A stretch of 6,873 bases of DNA from Helicobacteraceae bacterium UBA6016 (GTDB lineage Bacteria > Campylobacterota > Campylobacteria > Campylobacterales > UBA6016), in NCBI GenBank assembly GCA_002428055.1, contig DIZY01000045.1, forward strand, positions 187 through 7,059. The letters run 5' to 3'. How positions within the stretch are numbered: position 1 is the stretch's first letter; each line of letters begins with the position of its first letter. The notes beneath the pieces are model-generated. The model saw nothing but the letters and a program-made list of their open reading frames with translations. It was not told the DNA's origin and ran no database searches. The position numbers were made by a program, and so were the translations under genes. Below are positions 1 through 6,816 of the stretch, in pieces.

Positions 1-1097
1 TGTTCTACCGCCGTCCAGGCACCGTCGGCTTTCGGCGGCCAGTGTAAAAACTTTTCTTTTGTGCTTTTGGTGAAAGCAAAAAATTCTTGGTCGTAAATTC
101 TGCGCTCTTGCTTTCTAAAAAAAATAGCAGGATTTATATAGTGCCCGTCTTTCTTGACGCCAAAATGTAGATGCGGACCTGTTGCGAGTCCTGTTTGTCC
201 AACAAGAGCTATTGTCTCTTTTTGTTCTACTTTTTTGCCGACAGATAAATCGCCTCTTATTTTACTCAGATGCCCATAGATGCTTTCAAAGCCGTTTTGA
301 TGTGCTATTCTAACATAATTTCCGATATTTGGGCTATAGCCAAGCTCGCTTATATATCCTTCAAGCACCGATACTACTGGCGTTCCATATTTGGCGACAA
401 GATCTACGCCTTCATGTGCTCTGAAATAATTTAGTATCGGGTGTAGTCTGCTTGCAGAATAAAAATCGGAAACCCTATCAAAATCAACCGGCATAGATGG
501 GGCAATACCTGATAATAACATACCGTTTTTGTCATAGAGTTCTCCGTTGTACACAAAAGCAAACATATATACGCCATCGCCCTCCAGCATTAATGCTTTT
601 GTTTCAAGGGGCATTCTGATATTGCCGAATATCGTGCTTTTTGATAGTGTCGATATGCTTTGCAGCCGCTTTCCGGCATTTTTCAAAAATATATCCATAG
701 CTGCCCGAATAAATTTTTTATTTTCATTGCTTGTTTCTAAATTATTGTCGGTGTTTGAGTTGTATTTTTGAACTGTGTATTTTTCTGCAAACTTTTCTTG
801 TGTTGTCTTAATGGATATTTTTTGATAACCGCCGCTTTGCGTGATGCTGAGTCGCATATTTTGATTTTTTGGGGTTAATATATAGGCGTCCACGGTATTT
901 GCCGTTTTGCCTATTACAACTATTTCCAGCGGAAAGCCGGAGTTAAACTCCAGTAGTTTGTCCGCTAGCTTTGTTGTTAAATGATAGTTTTTGGTAAAGA
1001 GATAAAGTTGTTCTTTTGATTTTGCGCTAAAGAGCTCAATTTGCGCCGTAAGTTCACAGGCGCACAAAACTAGCCAGATAAGCGCAAATTTAAACAT
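1..1097 (-). CDS. M23-family (LytM-type) zinc metallopeptidase, secreted; 3' end beyond the window
   Basis: This is a predicted envelope peptidoglycan endopeptidase or carboxypeptidase. The reading frame is open from the ATG at 1097-1095 to the left edge, giving 365 residues without a stop, so the C-terminus is missing. A hydrophobic N-terminus (about residues 2-14, ending LVLCAC, followed by ELTA/Q) looks like a signal peptide. It could be cut after A18 or be a lipobox with Cys14. Residues about 20-220 are an N-terminal region without a motif I can name. The M23 domain lies at about 220-330, with HxxxD (H228, D232), the GHL histidine H276 and HLHFGV (H309, H311), so all metal and catalytic positions are intact. 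It starts 2 nt after the purQ stop with no convincing Shine-Dalgarno in range, which suggests translational coupling. The layout recalls Csd3-like M23 proteins of this phylum, but the exact orthologue is uncertain. Confidence 0.9.
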   Translation of the reverse strand, partial: MFKFALIWLVLCACELTAQIELFSAKSKEQLYLFTKNYHLTTKLADKLLEFNSGFPLEIVVIGKTANTVDAYILTPKNQNMRLSITQSGGYQKISIKTTQEKFAEKYTVQKYNSNTDNNLETSNENKKFIRAAMDIFLKNAGKRLQSISTLSKSTIFGNIRMPLETKALMLEGDGVYMFAFVYNGELYDKNGMLLSGIAPSMPVDFDRVSDFYSASRLHPILNYFRAHEGVDLVAKYGTPVVSVLEGYISELGYSPNIGNYVRIAHQNGFESIYGHLSKIRGDLSVGKKVEQKETIALVGQTGLATGPHLHFGVKKDGHYINPAIFFRKQERRIYDQEFFAFTKSTKEKFLHWPPKADGAWTAVE

Positions 1098-1099
1098 GG

Positions 1100-1777
1100 C
1101 TATAGCGAACCAAGAAAGCCTTTTAGAAGCTTGGAGCCATCCTCGCTAAGAAGTGAACCCTCGCAAGCCCTCTCTGGATGTGGCATAAGCCCAAATACCG
1201 TTTTTTGCGCATTACAAACACCGGCTATGCAATCGGTAGAACCGTTTAGGTTTAGTTCATTGCCACTCTCATCCGCATATTTTAGAAGTACTTGACTGTT
1301 GTCGTACATTTTCTTTAGCATTTCATCGTCTATCGTATAGTTGCCATCTGCATGAGCCACAGGCATATTGAGTAGTTCACCGTTGCTCGTAAGTGATAAA
1401 AACGGATTATCGTTTGAGACGACTTTGAGATTTGCAAATTTGCTAATAAAGTGCAGGTTTTCGTTTCTTTTCATAGCTCCCGGTAGTAGTCCGGCTTCAA
1501 GAAGTATCTGAAAACCGTTGCAAATACCGAGTACTTTACCGCCGTTTTGCGCAAACTTCGCAACATCTTGCATAATAGGAGAAAATCTAGCGATAGCGCC
1601 GCTTCTAAGATAGTCGCCATAGCTAAATCCACCAGGAACGATAACGGCATCTGTGCCTGCTGGTAGAGAGGCGTCTTTGTGCCATATTACGGTTGCTTTG
1701 TGCCCCAGTTTTTCAACAGCATATTTTGTATCTTGCTCGCAGTTTGTGCCTGGGAAAAAGAGTACGGCTATACTCAT
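1100..1777 (-). CDS. purQ: Phosphoribosylformylglycinamidine (FGAM) synthase, glutaminase subunit PurQ
   Basis: PurQ is a class I glutamine amidotransferase that supplies ammonia to PurL for the ATP-dependent conversion of FGAR to FGAM in cytosolic de novo purine synthesis. The product is 225 residues, the usual size for the stand-alone subunit. The triad is visible: nucleophile Cys86 in GICNGFQ, and His200 and Glu202 in PHPE. The N-terminal FFPGTNCEQD and the PGGFSYGDYLRSGAIA segment (about 48-63) are PurQ hallmarks. Its ATG overlaps the purS stop by 4 nt (ATGA), so translation is probably coupled. Separate PurQ and PurS mean the organism uses the multi-subunit PurL-PurQ-PurS enzyme rather than the large fused form of enterobacteria. 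The partner purL is not in this window. Nothing is odd about the gene. Confidence 0.98.
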   Translation of the reverse strand: MSIAVLFFPGTNCEQDTKYAVEKLGHKATVIWHKDASLPAGTDAVIVPGGFSYGDYLRSGAIARFSPIMQDVAKFAQNGGKVLGICNGFQILLEAGLLPGAMKRNENLHFISKFANLKVVSNDNPFLSLTSNGELLNMPVAHADGNYTIDDEMLKKMYDNSQVLLKYADESGNELNLNGSTDCIAGVCNAQKTVFGLMPHPERACEGSLLSEDGSKLLKGFLGSL

Positions 1778-2016
1778 TTTGCTAGCTCAAATGTGTAGTT
1801 TTCGATAACCGTATTAGCCAGTAGTGTTTCGCACATTTTTTCAACTTCAGCTCTTGCTTTTGCTTCGTCAGTTTCTTTTAGCTCCAAAATAACTTGTTTG
1901 CCCATTCTAACATCGCTTACGCCACCAAAACCCATAGTGGATAGCGCATGGTGTACCGCTTTGCCCTGAGGGTCCAGTACGCCTTCTTTTAGATAAATAT
2001 TTACTATAGCTTTCAA
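1774..2016 (-). CDS. purS: FGAM synthase subunit PurS (TTG start)
   Basis: PurS is the small dimeric subunit that bridges PurQ and PurL in the multi-subunit FGAM synthase and helps channel ammonia. The 80-residue product has the family length and pattern: a first beta strand (KAIVNIYLKEGVLDPQGKAV), then the HHALSTMGFGGVSDVRMGK segment, then a C-terminal helix with VEKMCETLLANTVIENY. The start codon is TTG (2016-2014), supported by AAGGA six bases upstream. The next in-frame Met is residue 28, which would remove the first strand, so TTG is preferred. The gene follows the purC stop by 9 nt and overlaps purQ by 4 nt. PurS and PurQ act in one complex, so coupled translation makes sense. Confidence 0.95.
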   Translation of the reverse strand: MKAIVNIYLKEGVLDPQGKAVHHALSTMGFGGVSDVRMGKQVILELKETDEAKARAEVEKMCETLLANTVIENYTFELAK

Positions 2017-2019
2017 TCT

Positions 2020-2028
2020 TTTTCCTTA
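2020..2028 (-). promoter_or_regulatory. purS ribosome binding site overlapping the purC stop codon
   Basis: On the minus strand the end of purC reads TAAGGA. The purC stop TAA supplies the first bases of the AAGGA Shine-Dalgarno, six bases ahead of the purS TTG codon. This site decides the unusual start and implies that ribosomes ending purC are placed to start purS. Confidence 0.75.
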
Positions 2029-2736
2029 CTTCAATATTTTTTCTAGGACTTTTTCATATCCGGCGCGCACTGAGCCGAGGTCTTGTCTGAATCTATCTTT
2101 ATCTAGCTTTTCAAGTGTCTCTTTATCCCAAAACCTACAGCTATCAGGGCTTATCTCGTCTGCTAGCAGTATTTCGCCGTTTGCGTCTTTGCCAAATTCA
2201 AGTTTGAAATCCACAAGAATAAGTCCCTTGTCATCAAAAAACTTAAAGAGAATATCGTTTACTTTTCTCGCCATCGCTTTTAGCGTTTCCAAATCCTCTT
2301 TTTTGTCTACGAGTTTCATCAAGAGTGCATGCTCGTCGTTGATGATAGGGTCACCCAAAGCGTCGTCTTTGTAGTAGAACTCAACAAGCGTAAAGTCAAG
2401 CTTTTTACCTTCTTCTATCGCAAGTCTTTTCGTAAGGCTTCCGGTGGCTATATTTCTAGTGACTACTTCTATGGGAATAATAGACACTTTTTTGATTGCC
2501 ATTTCGTTGTCGGAAAGCACTTTTATCATGTGTGTTTTGATACCGTTTGCTTCAAGCAGGTCAAAAAGCTCTTTTGATATTTTACAGTTTAGGGCACCTT
2601 TGCCCTCTTCACTCCCTTTTTTAAGAGCGTTAAAAGCGGTCAAATCGTCCTTAAACTCTGCGATAAAAATGTTTTCATCGTCTGTTTTAAAGATTTTTTT
2701 ACCTTTACCTTCGTATAAAAGTTCAGTTTTGTTCAT
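2026..2736 (-). CDS. purC: Phosphoribosylaminoimidazole-succinocarboxamide (SAICAR) synthetase
   Basis: PurC catalyses the ATP-dependent joining of CAIR and aspartate to form SAICAR in de novo purine synthesis, in the cytosol. The product is 236 residues, a typical length for the single-domain bacterial enzyme. Family signatures are all present: ELLYEGKGKKIF at the nucleotide-binding N-terminus (about 5-16), TAFNALKKG (33-41), the PIEVVTRNIATGS signature (88-100), and DEISPDSCRFWD (193-204) in the substrate and metal-binding region. The ATG start is preceded by AAGGA seven bases upstream. The gene begins 11 nt after the ctpA stop and ends 9 nt before purS, so it lies inside the ctpA-pur transcription unit. 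No anomalies are seen. Confidence 0.98.
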   Translation of the reverse strand: MNKTELLYEGKGKKIFKTDDENIFIAEFKDDLTAFNALKKGSEEGKGALNCKISKELFDLLEANGIKTHMIKVLSDNEMAIKKVSIIPIEVVTRNIATGSLTKRLAIEEGKKLDFTLVEFYYKDDALGDPIINDEHALLMKLVDKKEDLETLKAMARKVNDILFKFFDDKGLILVDFKLEFGKDANGEILLADEISPDSCRFWDKETLEKLDKDRFRQDLGSVRAGYEKVLEKILK

Positions 2737-2747
2737 TAATTGTTCCT

Positions 2748-4076
2748 TTACTTTTTTGTAATTATAAGCGCTTTAACGATACCCAGAGCTGTTTGAAGCT
2801 GAAGGTCTTTTGCCATGTTCTCATCACTAAGAGCCTCCTCTTTTTTAGATTTCATCGTTTTTTCACCCGTCGGTTTGTCGGCAGGTTTTTCTTTTTCTAG
2901 TTTTTCTAACTCTCCGGCAAGGTGCTGCTTGAGATCCGCCTCTTTGACGCTAAAGTTGTCGTCTCCATTGTCTTTTACGATACCCGCCATCACAGGCACA
3001 TCGGGGGTTACTCCTACGGCTTGTATCGTTCTTCCGCTTGGGAGGTAATATCTAGCGATTGTTAGTCTGATAGCGTCGTTTTTATCTATTGGAAGTACAA
3101 CCTGTACGCTTCCTTTGCCAAAGCTTTTTTCACCGACTACGACAGCTCTTTTGTTGTCCTGTAGACTTCCGCTTACGATTTCACTGGCAGATGCACTCCC
3201 GCCGTTGATTAGCACCGTCATCGGTATGCCTTTGTATTCCGCTTTCCCGCTTGCATCGTACACTATATTTTCATCGGCAACTCTACCTTTTTGAGAGACG
3301 ATAATGCCTTTTTCGACGAACATATCGGTTAGCCCTACCGCTTGGTCAAGCAGTCCGCCCGGATTGTTTCTAAGGTCGAGGACTATGCCTTTAGGATTTT
3401 TGATTTTTTCAAGCTCTTTTTTTACTGAATCTACTACTTTTTTATCAAATGAGGTGACTCTGATGTATGCGATGTCGCCGTCTAGTCTCTTTCCGTACAC
3501 TGATTGGATGTTTATAATGTCTCTGATGATAGCCGTTTTGAATGGTTTGGCTTCAGATTTTCTGACGATTGTAAGCTCTATTTTTGTTTTCGGCTTACCT
3601 CTCATTATGTTGACAGCTTCATCTATCGTCATGTTGATAGTAGATTTGTCGTTGATTTTGAGGATAATGTCGCCCGATTGGATACCCGCTTTGTATGCCG
3701 GAGTGCCCTCTATTGGAGCTATGACCGTTAATGCGCCGTTTTTCATACCAACCGTAATGCCTAGTCCTCCAAACTCGCCCTCGGTTTCGACTTTTAAGTC
3801 TTTATACTGTTTTTCATCCAAGTAACCGGAGTGCGCATCTAGATTTGCCAAAAGACCTTGAAGCGATTTTTTGATGATGTCCTCTATTGTGAGTTCATCG
3901 ACATAATACTTTTGTATTGTTCCGACAACCTTAGTAAACTTGGCGAATGAGGCAAGCTTGGTGTCTTGTGGAGCGTCGCCGCTAGGCTGTAAGGCATTTA
4001 GGGAAGTATTATAGATAAACAAACCGGCAAAAACTGCGCTCAATGCGCCGAGCGCCATAAACTTTTTATTCTTCAC
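2748..4076 (-). CDS. ctpA: S41-family C-terminal processing protease with PDZ domain (CtpA/Prc-like)
   Basis: This is a periplasmic serine protease that cuts near the C-termini of envelope proteins. With the GTG start at 4076 it has 442 residues. They run: a signal peptide or membrane anchor (MKNKKFMALGALSAVFAGLF, about 1-32), a helical N-terminal region, a PDZ domain beginning near residue 100 (EFGGLGITVG ... GIQSGDIILKIND), and the S41 core. The catalytic dyad is Ser296 (middle serine of SASASEI) and Lys321 (GKGSVQ), with Gln325 four residues later. The spacing equals that of E. coli Prc (S430/K455). A charged Lys/Glu-rich linker precedes the C-terminus. The frame can be extended to a TTG at 4190, but that adds a non-signal-like basic stretch and crosses the clpB control region. 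GTG has AAGGA 11 nt upstream and gives a normal signal sequence. It is the first gene of the unit with purC. Confidence 0.93.
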   Translation of the reverse strand: MKNKKFMALGALSAVFAGLFIYNTSLNALQPSGDAPQDTKLASFAKFTKVVGTIQKYYVDELTIEDIIKKSLQGLLANLDAHSGYLDEKQYKDLKVETEGEFGGLGITVGMKNGALTVIAPIEGTPAYKAGIQSGDIILKINDKSTINMTIDEAVNIMRGKPKTKIELTIVRKSEAKPFKTAIIRDIINIQSVYGKRLDGDIAYIRVTSFDKKVVDSVKKELEKIKNPKGIVLDLRNNPGGLLDQAVGLTDMFVEKGIIVSQKGRVADENIVYDASGKAEYKGIPMTVLINGGSASASEIVSGSLQDNKRAVVVGEKSFGKGSVQVVLPIDKNDAIRLTIARYYLPSGRTIQAVGVTPDVPVMAGIVKDNGDDNFSVKEADLKQHLAGELEKLEKEKPADKPTGEKTMKSKKEEALSDENMAKDLQLQTALGIVKALIITKK

Positions 4077-4087
4077 TTTTGTGGGTT

Positions 4088-4092
4088 TCCTT
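4088..4092 (-). promoter_or_regulatory. ctpA ribosome binding site supporting the GTG start
   Basis: AAGGA on the minus strand lies 11 nt ahead of the GTG at 4076. The spacing is slightly long but within the workable range. No comparable site precedes the TTG at 4190, and the Met codon at 4058 would be 29 nt away. Confidence 0.55.
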
Positions 4093-4120
4093 AGGGGTTT
4101 AAAGTGTGAAATTTGCCGCA

Positions 4121-4126
4121 ATGATA
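4121..4126 (-). promoter_or_regulatory. Possible -10 element for the ctpA-pur unit
   Basis: TATCAT preceded by TG on the minus strand lies about 45 nt upstream of the GTG start. It would place transcription start near 4114 with a leader of roughly 38 nt. No -35 hexamer is seen at the usual spacing. That is common for sigma-70 promoters in Campylobacterota but leaves the call weak. Confidence 0.3.
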
Positions 4127-4170
4127 CAATTTTTTCCCTTTTACCGCCGCCTAATTGTTTTGGTTTTAGA

Positions 4171-4191
4171 CTTGACAATAGTACGCTCAAA
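4171..4191 (+). promoter_or_regulatory. HAIR-like inverted repeat, candidate HspR operator
   Basis: The sequence is CTTGACA, seven spacer bases, GCTCAAA. The HspR operator consensus (HAIR) is CTTGAGT-N7-ACTCAAG. Each half matches 5 of 7 bases, including the conserved CTTGA and CTCAA cores, and the N7 spacing is exact. The left half contains the -35 TTGACA of the clpB promoter, so a bound repressor would block RNA polymerase. HspR is known to control clpB in Campylobacter. Whether this genome encodes HspR cannot be seen here. Confidence 0.6.
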
Positions 4192-4201
4192 GTTGTAAAA
4201 T
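4172..4201 (+). promoter_or_regulatory. Sigma-70-type promoter of clpB
   Basis: A perfect -35 TTGACA (4172-4177) and a -10 TAAAAT (4196-4201) are separated by 18 bases. Transcription would begin near 4208, leaving a leader of about 32 nt before the clpB ATG. A full consensus -35 is notable in this phylum, where -35 elements are usually weak. No CIRCE element (HrcA operator) is seen. Confidence 0.65.
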
Positions 4202-4227
4202 TTTCACCGTAAAATCAAATAAATTAT

Positions 4228-4233
4228 AAGGAG
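4228..4233 (+). promoter_or_regulatory. clpB ribosome binding site
   Basis: AAGGAG lies six bases ahead of the ATG at 4240. It is a strong, well-spaced Shine-Dalgarno that fixes the clpB start. Confidence 0.85.
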
Positions 4234-4239
4234 CATTTT

Positions 4240-6816
4240 ATGAGCCTATTTGAAAAATTAACACACCAAATGACCGAAGCCGTCGAGTCTGGGCTGAGTC
4301 TTGCGCTTCATAGTAAAAATCAAGAGATAGAGCCTTTGCATGTAGTATGGGGGCTGGTGACAAATACAGATTCGGTTCTTAATCAAGCCCTAAACAGGGC
4401 ATCGGCAGATAAAGCCGCTTTAGAGCTGGAGCTAAAAAGCGCCGTCGATAAATTTCCGAAAGTCTCCACCGTGTCAAAAGAAAATATCAAAGTATCAAGA
4501 AATTTACATAGGACGCTTGAAGCGGCAGAAGGGTTTTCTGTCAAAAACGGAGATAGCTACATAGCCGTCGATAGCTGGATAATAGCAAACCTAAACGAGT
4601 CATTTTTTAAAGAGAGTATTGGCAAGTATGTAGACCTAATGGAGCTCAAAAAAAATCTTGAAGCCTCTCGTGCGGGGCGCAAGATAGACTCTCAAAGCGC
4701 AGATGAAAAGCTAGAGTCTCTCTCAAAGTACGGTATAGACCTTACGCAAAGAGCGGCAGAGGGTAAGCTTGATCCAGTAATCGGTAGAGATGAAGAGGTA
4801 AGCAGAACGATGCAAATCCTCATCCGAAAATCCAAAAACAATCCGATACTTCTAGGCGAACCGGGTGTCGGTAAGACGGCTATAGTAGAGGGATTGGCTC
4901 AGCGGATAGTAAGGGGTGATGTGCCGACAAGCCTTCAAAACAAAAAGCTGATAGCTCTTGATATGGGCAGCCTGATAGCGGGTGCAAAATATAGGGGCGA
5001 GTTTGAAGATAGGCTAAAAGCGGTTATCGAAGAGGTACAAAAAGATAAAAATATCATACTTTTTATCGATGAAATACACACCATTATAGGCGCAGGAGCA
5101 AGTGAGGGTTCAATGGACGCCGCAAATTTGCTCAAACCCGCTCTTGCCAGAGGTGAGCTCCGTACGATTGGGGCTACGACGCTAAAAGAGTATAGAAAGT
5201 ACTTTGAAAAAGATGCCGCAATGCAGAGGCGTTTTCAGCCCGTAACCATTAATGAGCCTAGCCAAAACGAAGCTATATCCATCATGCGGGGCATCAGAGA
5301 CTCTCTTGAGGCGCATCACAACATAACGATACAAGATAGCGCCCTAGTGTCGGCGGTCAAGCTCTCAAGCAGATATATTACCGATAGATTTTTGCCGGAT
5401 AAGGCGATAGACCTCATAGACGAGGCGGCGGCTGGACTAAAAATGCAGATAGAATCCGAGCCGGCGGAACTTGATAAGGCAAAAAGGGAGATTTCTAGGC
5501 TGAATGTAGAAAAAGAGGCTCTCAAATTTGAAAAGCTAGAGAAAAACGATGCAAGGTTAAGGGATTTGCGTAAAGAACTTGCCGACCTTGAGGAGCAAAA
5601 AAGAGCGCTTGAAGGTAAGTTTGACGAGGAAAAAAGAGTATTTAGCGATATAGCAAAAACAAAATCAAAAATAGAGGACGCCAAAAGAGAGGCGGAGATA
5701 GCCAAAAGAGAGGCGAACTTTAACAAGGCAGCAGAGATAGAGTACGGAAGCGTACCAAATCTTCAAAAAGAGCTTGAAGAGCTGGAAAATAGATGGAAGA
5801 GAATGGAAGAGGAGGGGGTGCTTCTCAAAAATAGCGTAGACGAGGAGTCGGTAGCCGCTGTCATATCCAAATGGACCGGCATCTCAATATCCAAAATGTT
5901 GCAAAGCGAAAAAGATAAGATACTGCACATTGAAGATACTCTAAAAAAAGAGGTAATCGGACAAGAAAACGCCGTAAGGGCAGTAGCTAGGGCAATAAAA
6001 AGAAATAAAGCGGGACTCTCCGATACGAACCGTCCGATAGGAAGCTTTCTGTTTTTGGGACCTACTGGCGTCGGTAAGACGGAGACGGCAAAGAGTCTTG
6101 CAAGATTTTTGTTTGATTCTGAAAAGTCGATGATACGCCTTGATATGAGCGAATACATGGAAAAACACGCTGCATCGAGGCTAGTAGGCGCACCTCCGGG
6201 CTATGTAGGATATGAAGAGGGTGGGCAACTGACTGAAGCCGTGCGAAGAAAGCCGTATAGTGTAGTGTTGTTTGATGAGATAGAAAAGGCTCATCCAGAT
6301 GTGTTTAATATGCTCCTTCAAGTGCTTGACGACGGAAGACTTACGGACAATAAGGGCGTGACGATAGATTTTAAAAATACGATAATCATACTAACATCAA
6401 ATATAGCCTCCGCAAAAATTATGAATATCGCGGACGAAAAAGAGAGAGAAGCCGCCGTTTGGGAAGAGCTAAAGACTCATTTTAGACCTGAGTTTTTAAA
6501 TAGACTTGACGATGTGGTGGTTTTCAATCCGCTTGGGCTAGCGCAAATATCGAGAATAGTCGACAATATGTTGGGCGGCATACAGGCAAAACTCAAAGAG
6601 AGAGATATAACGATAGAACTCTCTCCTGAGGCAAAACAGTTTGTTGCAAATGCGGGGTTTGACCCAAGTTACGGCGCAAGACCTCTGAAACGGGCACTAT
6701 ATGATATAGTGGAAGATAGTTTGGCGGAGCTCATACTTGAAGACAAGATACGAGAGGGCGACAGGGTATTGTTTACCGTGGAAGACGCAGATATAAAGGT
6801 CGCAGTAAACCCGTAA
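4240..6816 (+). CDS. clpB: ATP-dependent disaggregase chaperone ClpB (Hsp104 family)
   Basis: ClpB is a cytosolic hexameric AAA+ machine that, with DnaK/DnaJ/GrpE, pulls proteins out of aggregates after heat stress. The 858-residue product matches the usual full length (E. coli 857). In order: N domain (about 1-145); NBD1 with Walker A GEPGVGKT (206-213), pore-loop Tyr251 (KYRGEF), Walker B with D277/E278 and arginine fingers R330/R331; the coiled-coil M domain (about 408-525) that marks ClpB rather than ClpA or ClpC; NBD2 with Walker A GPTGVGKT (607-614), pore-loop Tyr655 (GYVGY), Walker B with D679/E680, arginine finger R755 and sensor-2 GARPLKR (812-818). All key residues are intact. No IGF/IGL-type ClpP-binding loop is evident, as expected for a disaggregase. 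Two 15-base repeats encode adjacent M-domain heptads. The upstream HAIR-like site suggests HspR control. Confidence 0.99.
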   Translation: MSLFEKLTHQMTEAVESGLSLALHSKNQEIEPLHVVWGLVTNTDSVLNQALNRASADKAALELELKSAVDKFPKVSTVSKENIKVSRNLHRTLEAAEGFSVKNGDSYIAVDSWIIANLNESFFKESIGKYVDLMELKKNLEASRAGRKIDSQSADEKLESLSKYGIDLTQRAAEGKLDPVIGRDEEVSRTMQILIRKSKNNPILLGEPGVGKTAIVEGLAQRIVRGDVPTSLQNKKLIALDMGSLIAGAKYRGEFEDRLKAVIEEVQKDKNIILFIDEIHTIIGAGASEGSMDAANLLKPALARGELRTIGATTLKEYRKYFEKDAAMQRRFQPVTINEPSQNEAISIMRGIRDSLEAHHNITIQDSALVSAVKLSSRYITDRFLPDKAIDLIDEAAAGLKMQIESEPAELDKAKREISRLNVEKEALKFEKLEKNDARLRDLRKELADLEEQKRALEGKFDEEKRVFSDIAKTKSKIEDAKREAEIAKREANFNKAAEIEYGSVPNLQKELEELENRWKRMEEEGVLLKNSVDEESVAAVISKWTGISISKMLQSEKDKILHIEDTLKKEVIGQENAVRAVARAIKRNKAGLSDTNRPIGSFLFLGPTGVGKTETAKSLARFLFDSEKSMIRLDMSEYMEKHAASRLVGAPPGYVGYEEGGQLTEAVRRKPYSVVLFDEIEKAHPDVFNMLLQVLDDGRLTDNKGVTIDFKNTIIILTSNIASAKIMNIADEKEREAAVWEELKTHFRPEFLNRLDDVVVFNPLGLAQISRIVDNMLGGIQAKLKERDITIELSPEAKQFVANAGFDPSYGARPLKRALYDIVEDSLAELILEDKIREGDRVLFTVEDADIKVAVNP

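Noticed and set aside
547..771. A 74-codon open frame on the + strand
   Set aside because: It is antisense to the M23 peptidase gene, whose catalytic motifs confirm the minus-strand frame. It has no ribosome site or family resemblance.
2189..2761. Overlapping + strand open frames across purC
   Set aside because: They lie opposite a gene with complete PurC signatures and show no independent start signals.
3304..3825. A 173-codon open frame on the + strand opposite ctpA
   Set aside because: It is fully antisense to the PDZ and protease core of ctpA, with no ribosome site and no recognisable domain. Its serine- and leucine-rich make-up is what the complement of a conserved gene gives.
4077..4239. 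CIRCE (HrcA) operator upstream of clpB
   Set aside because: Neither TTAGCACTC nor GAGTGCTAA is present. The only inverted repeat there fits HAIR instead.
5316..5726. A 136-codon open frame on the - strand inside clpB, and similar ones at 4935-5135 and 5763-6168
   Set aside because: These are shadows of the clpB coding frame. The Ser/Leu-rich translation mirrors the Glu/Lys-rich M domain on the other strand.
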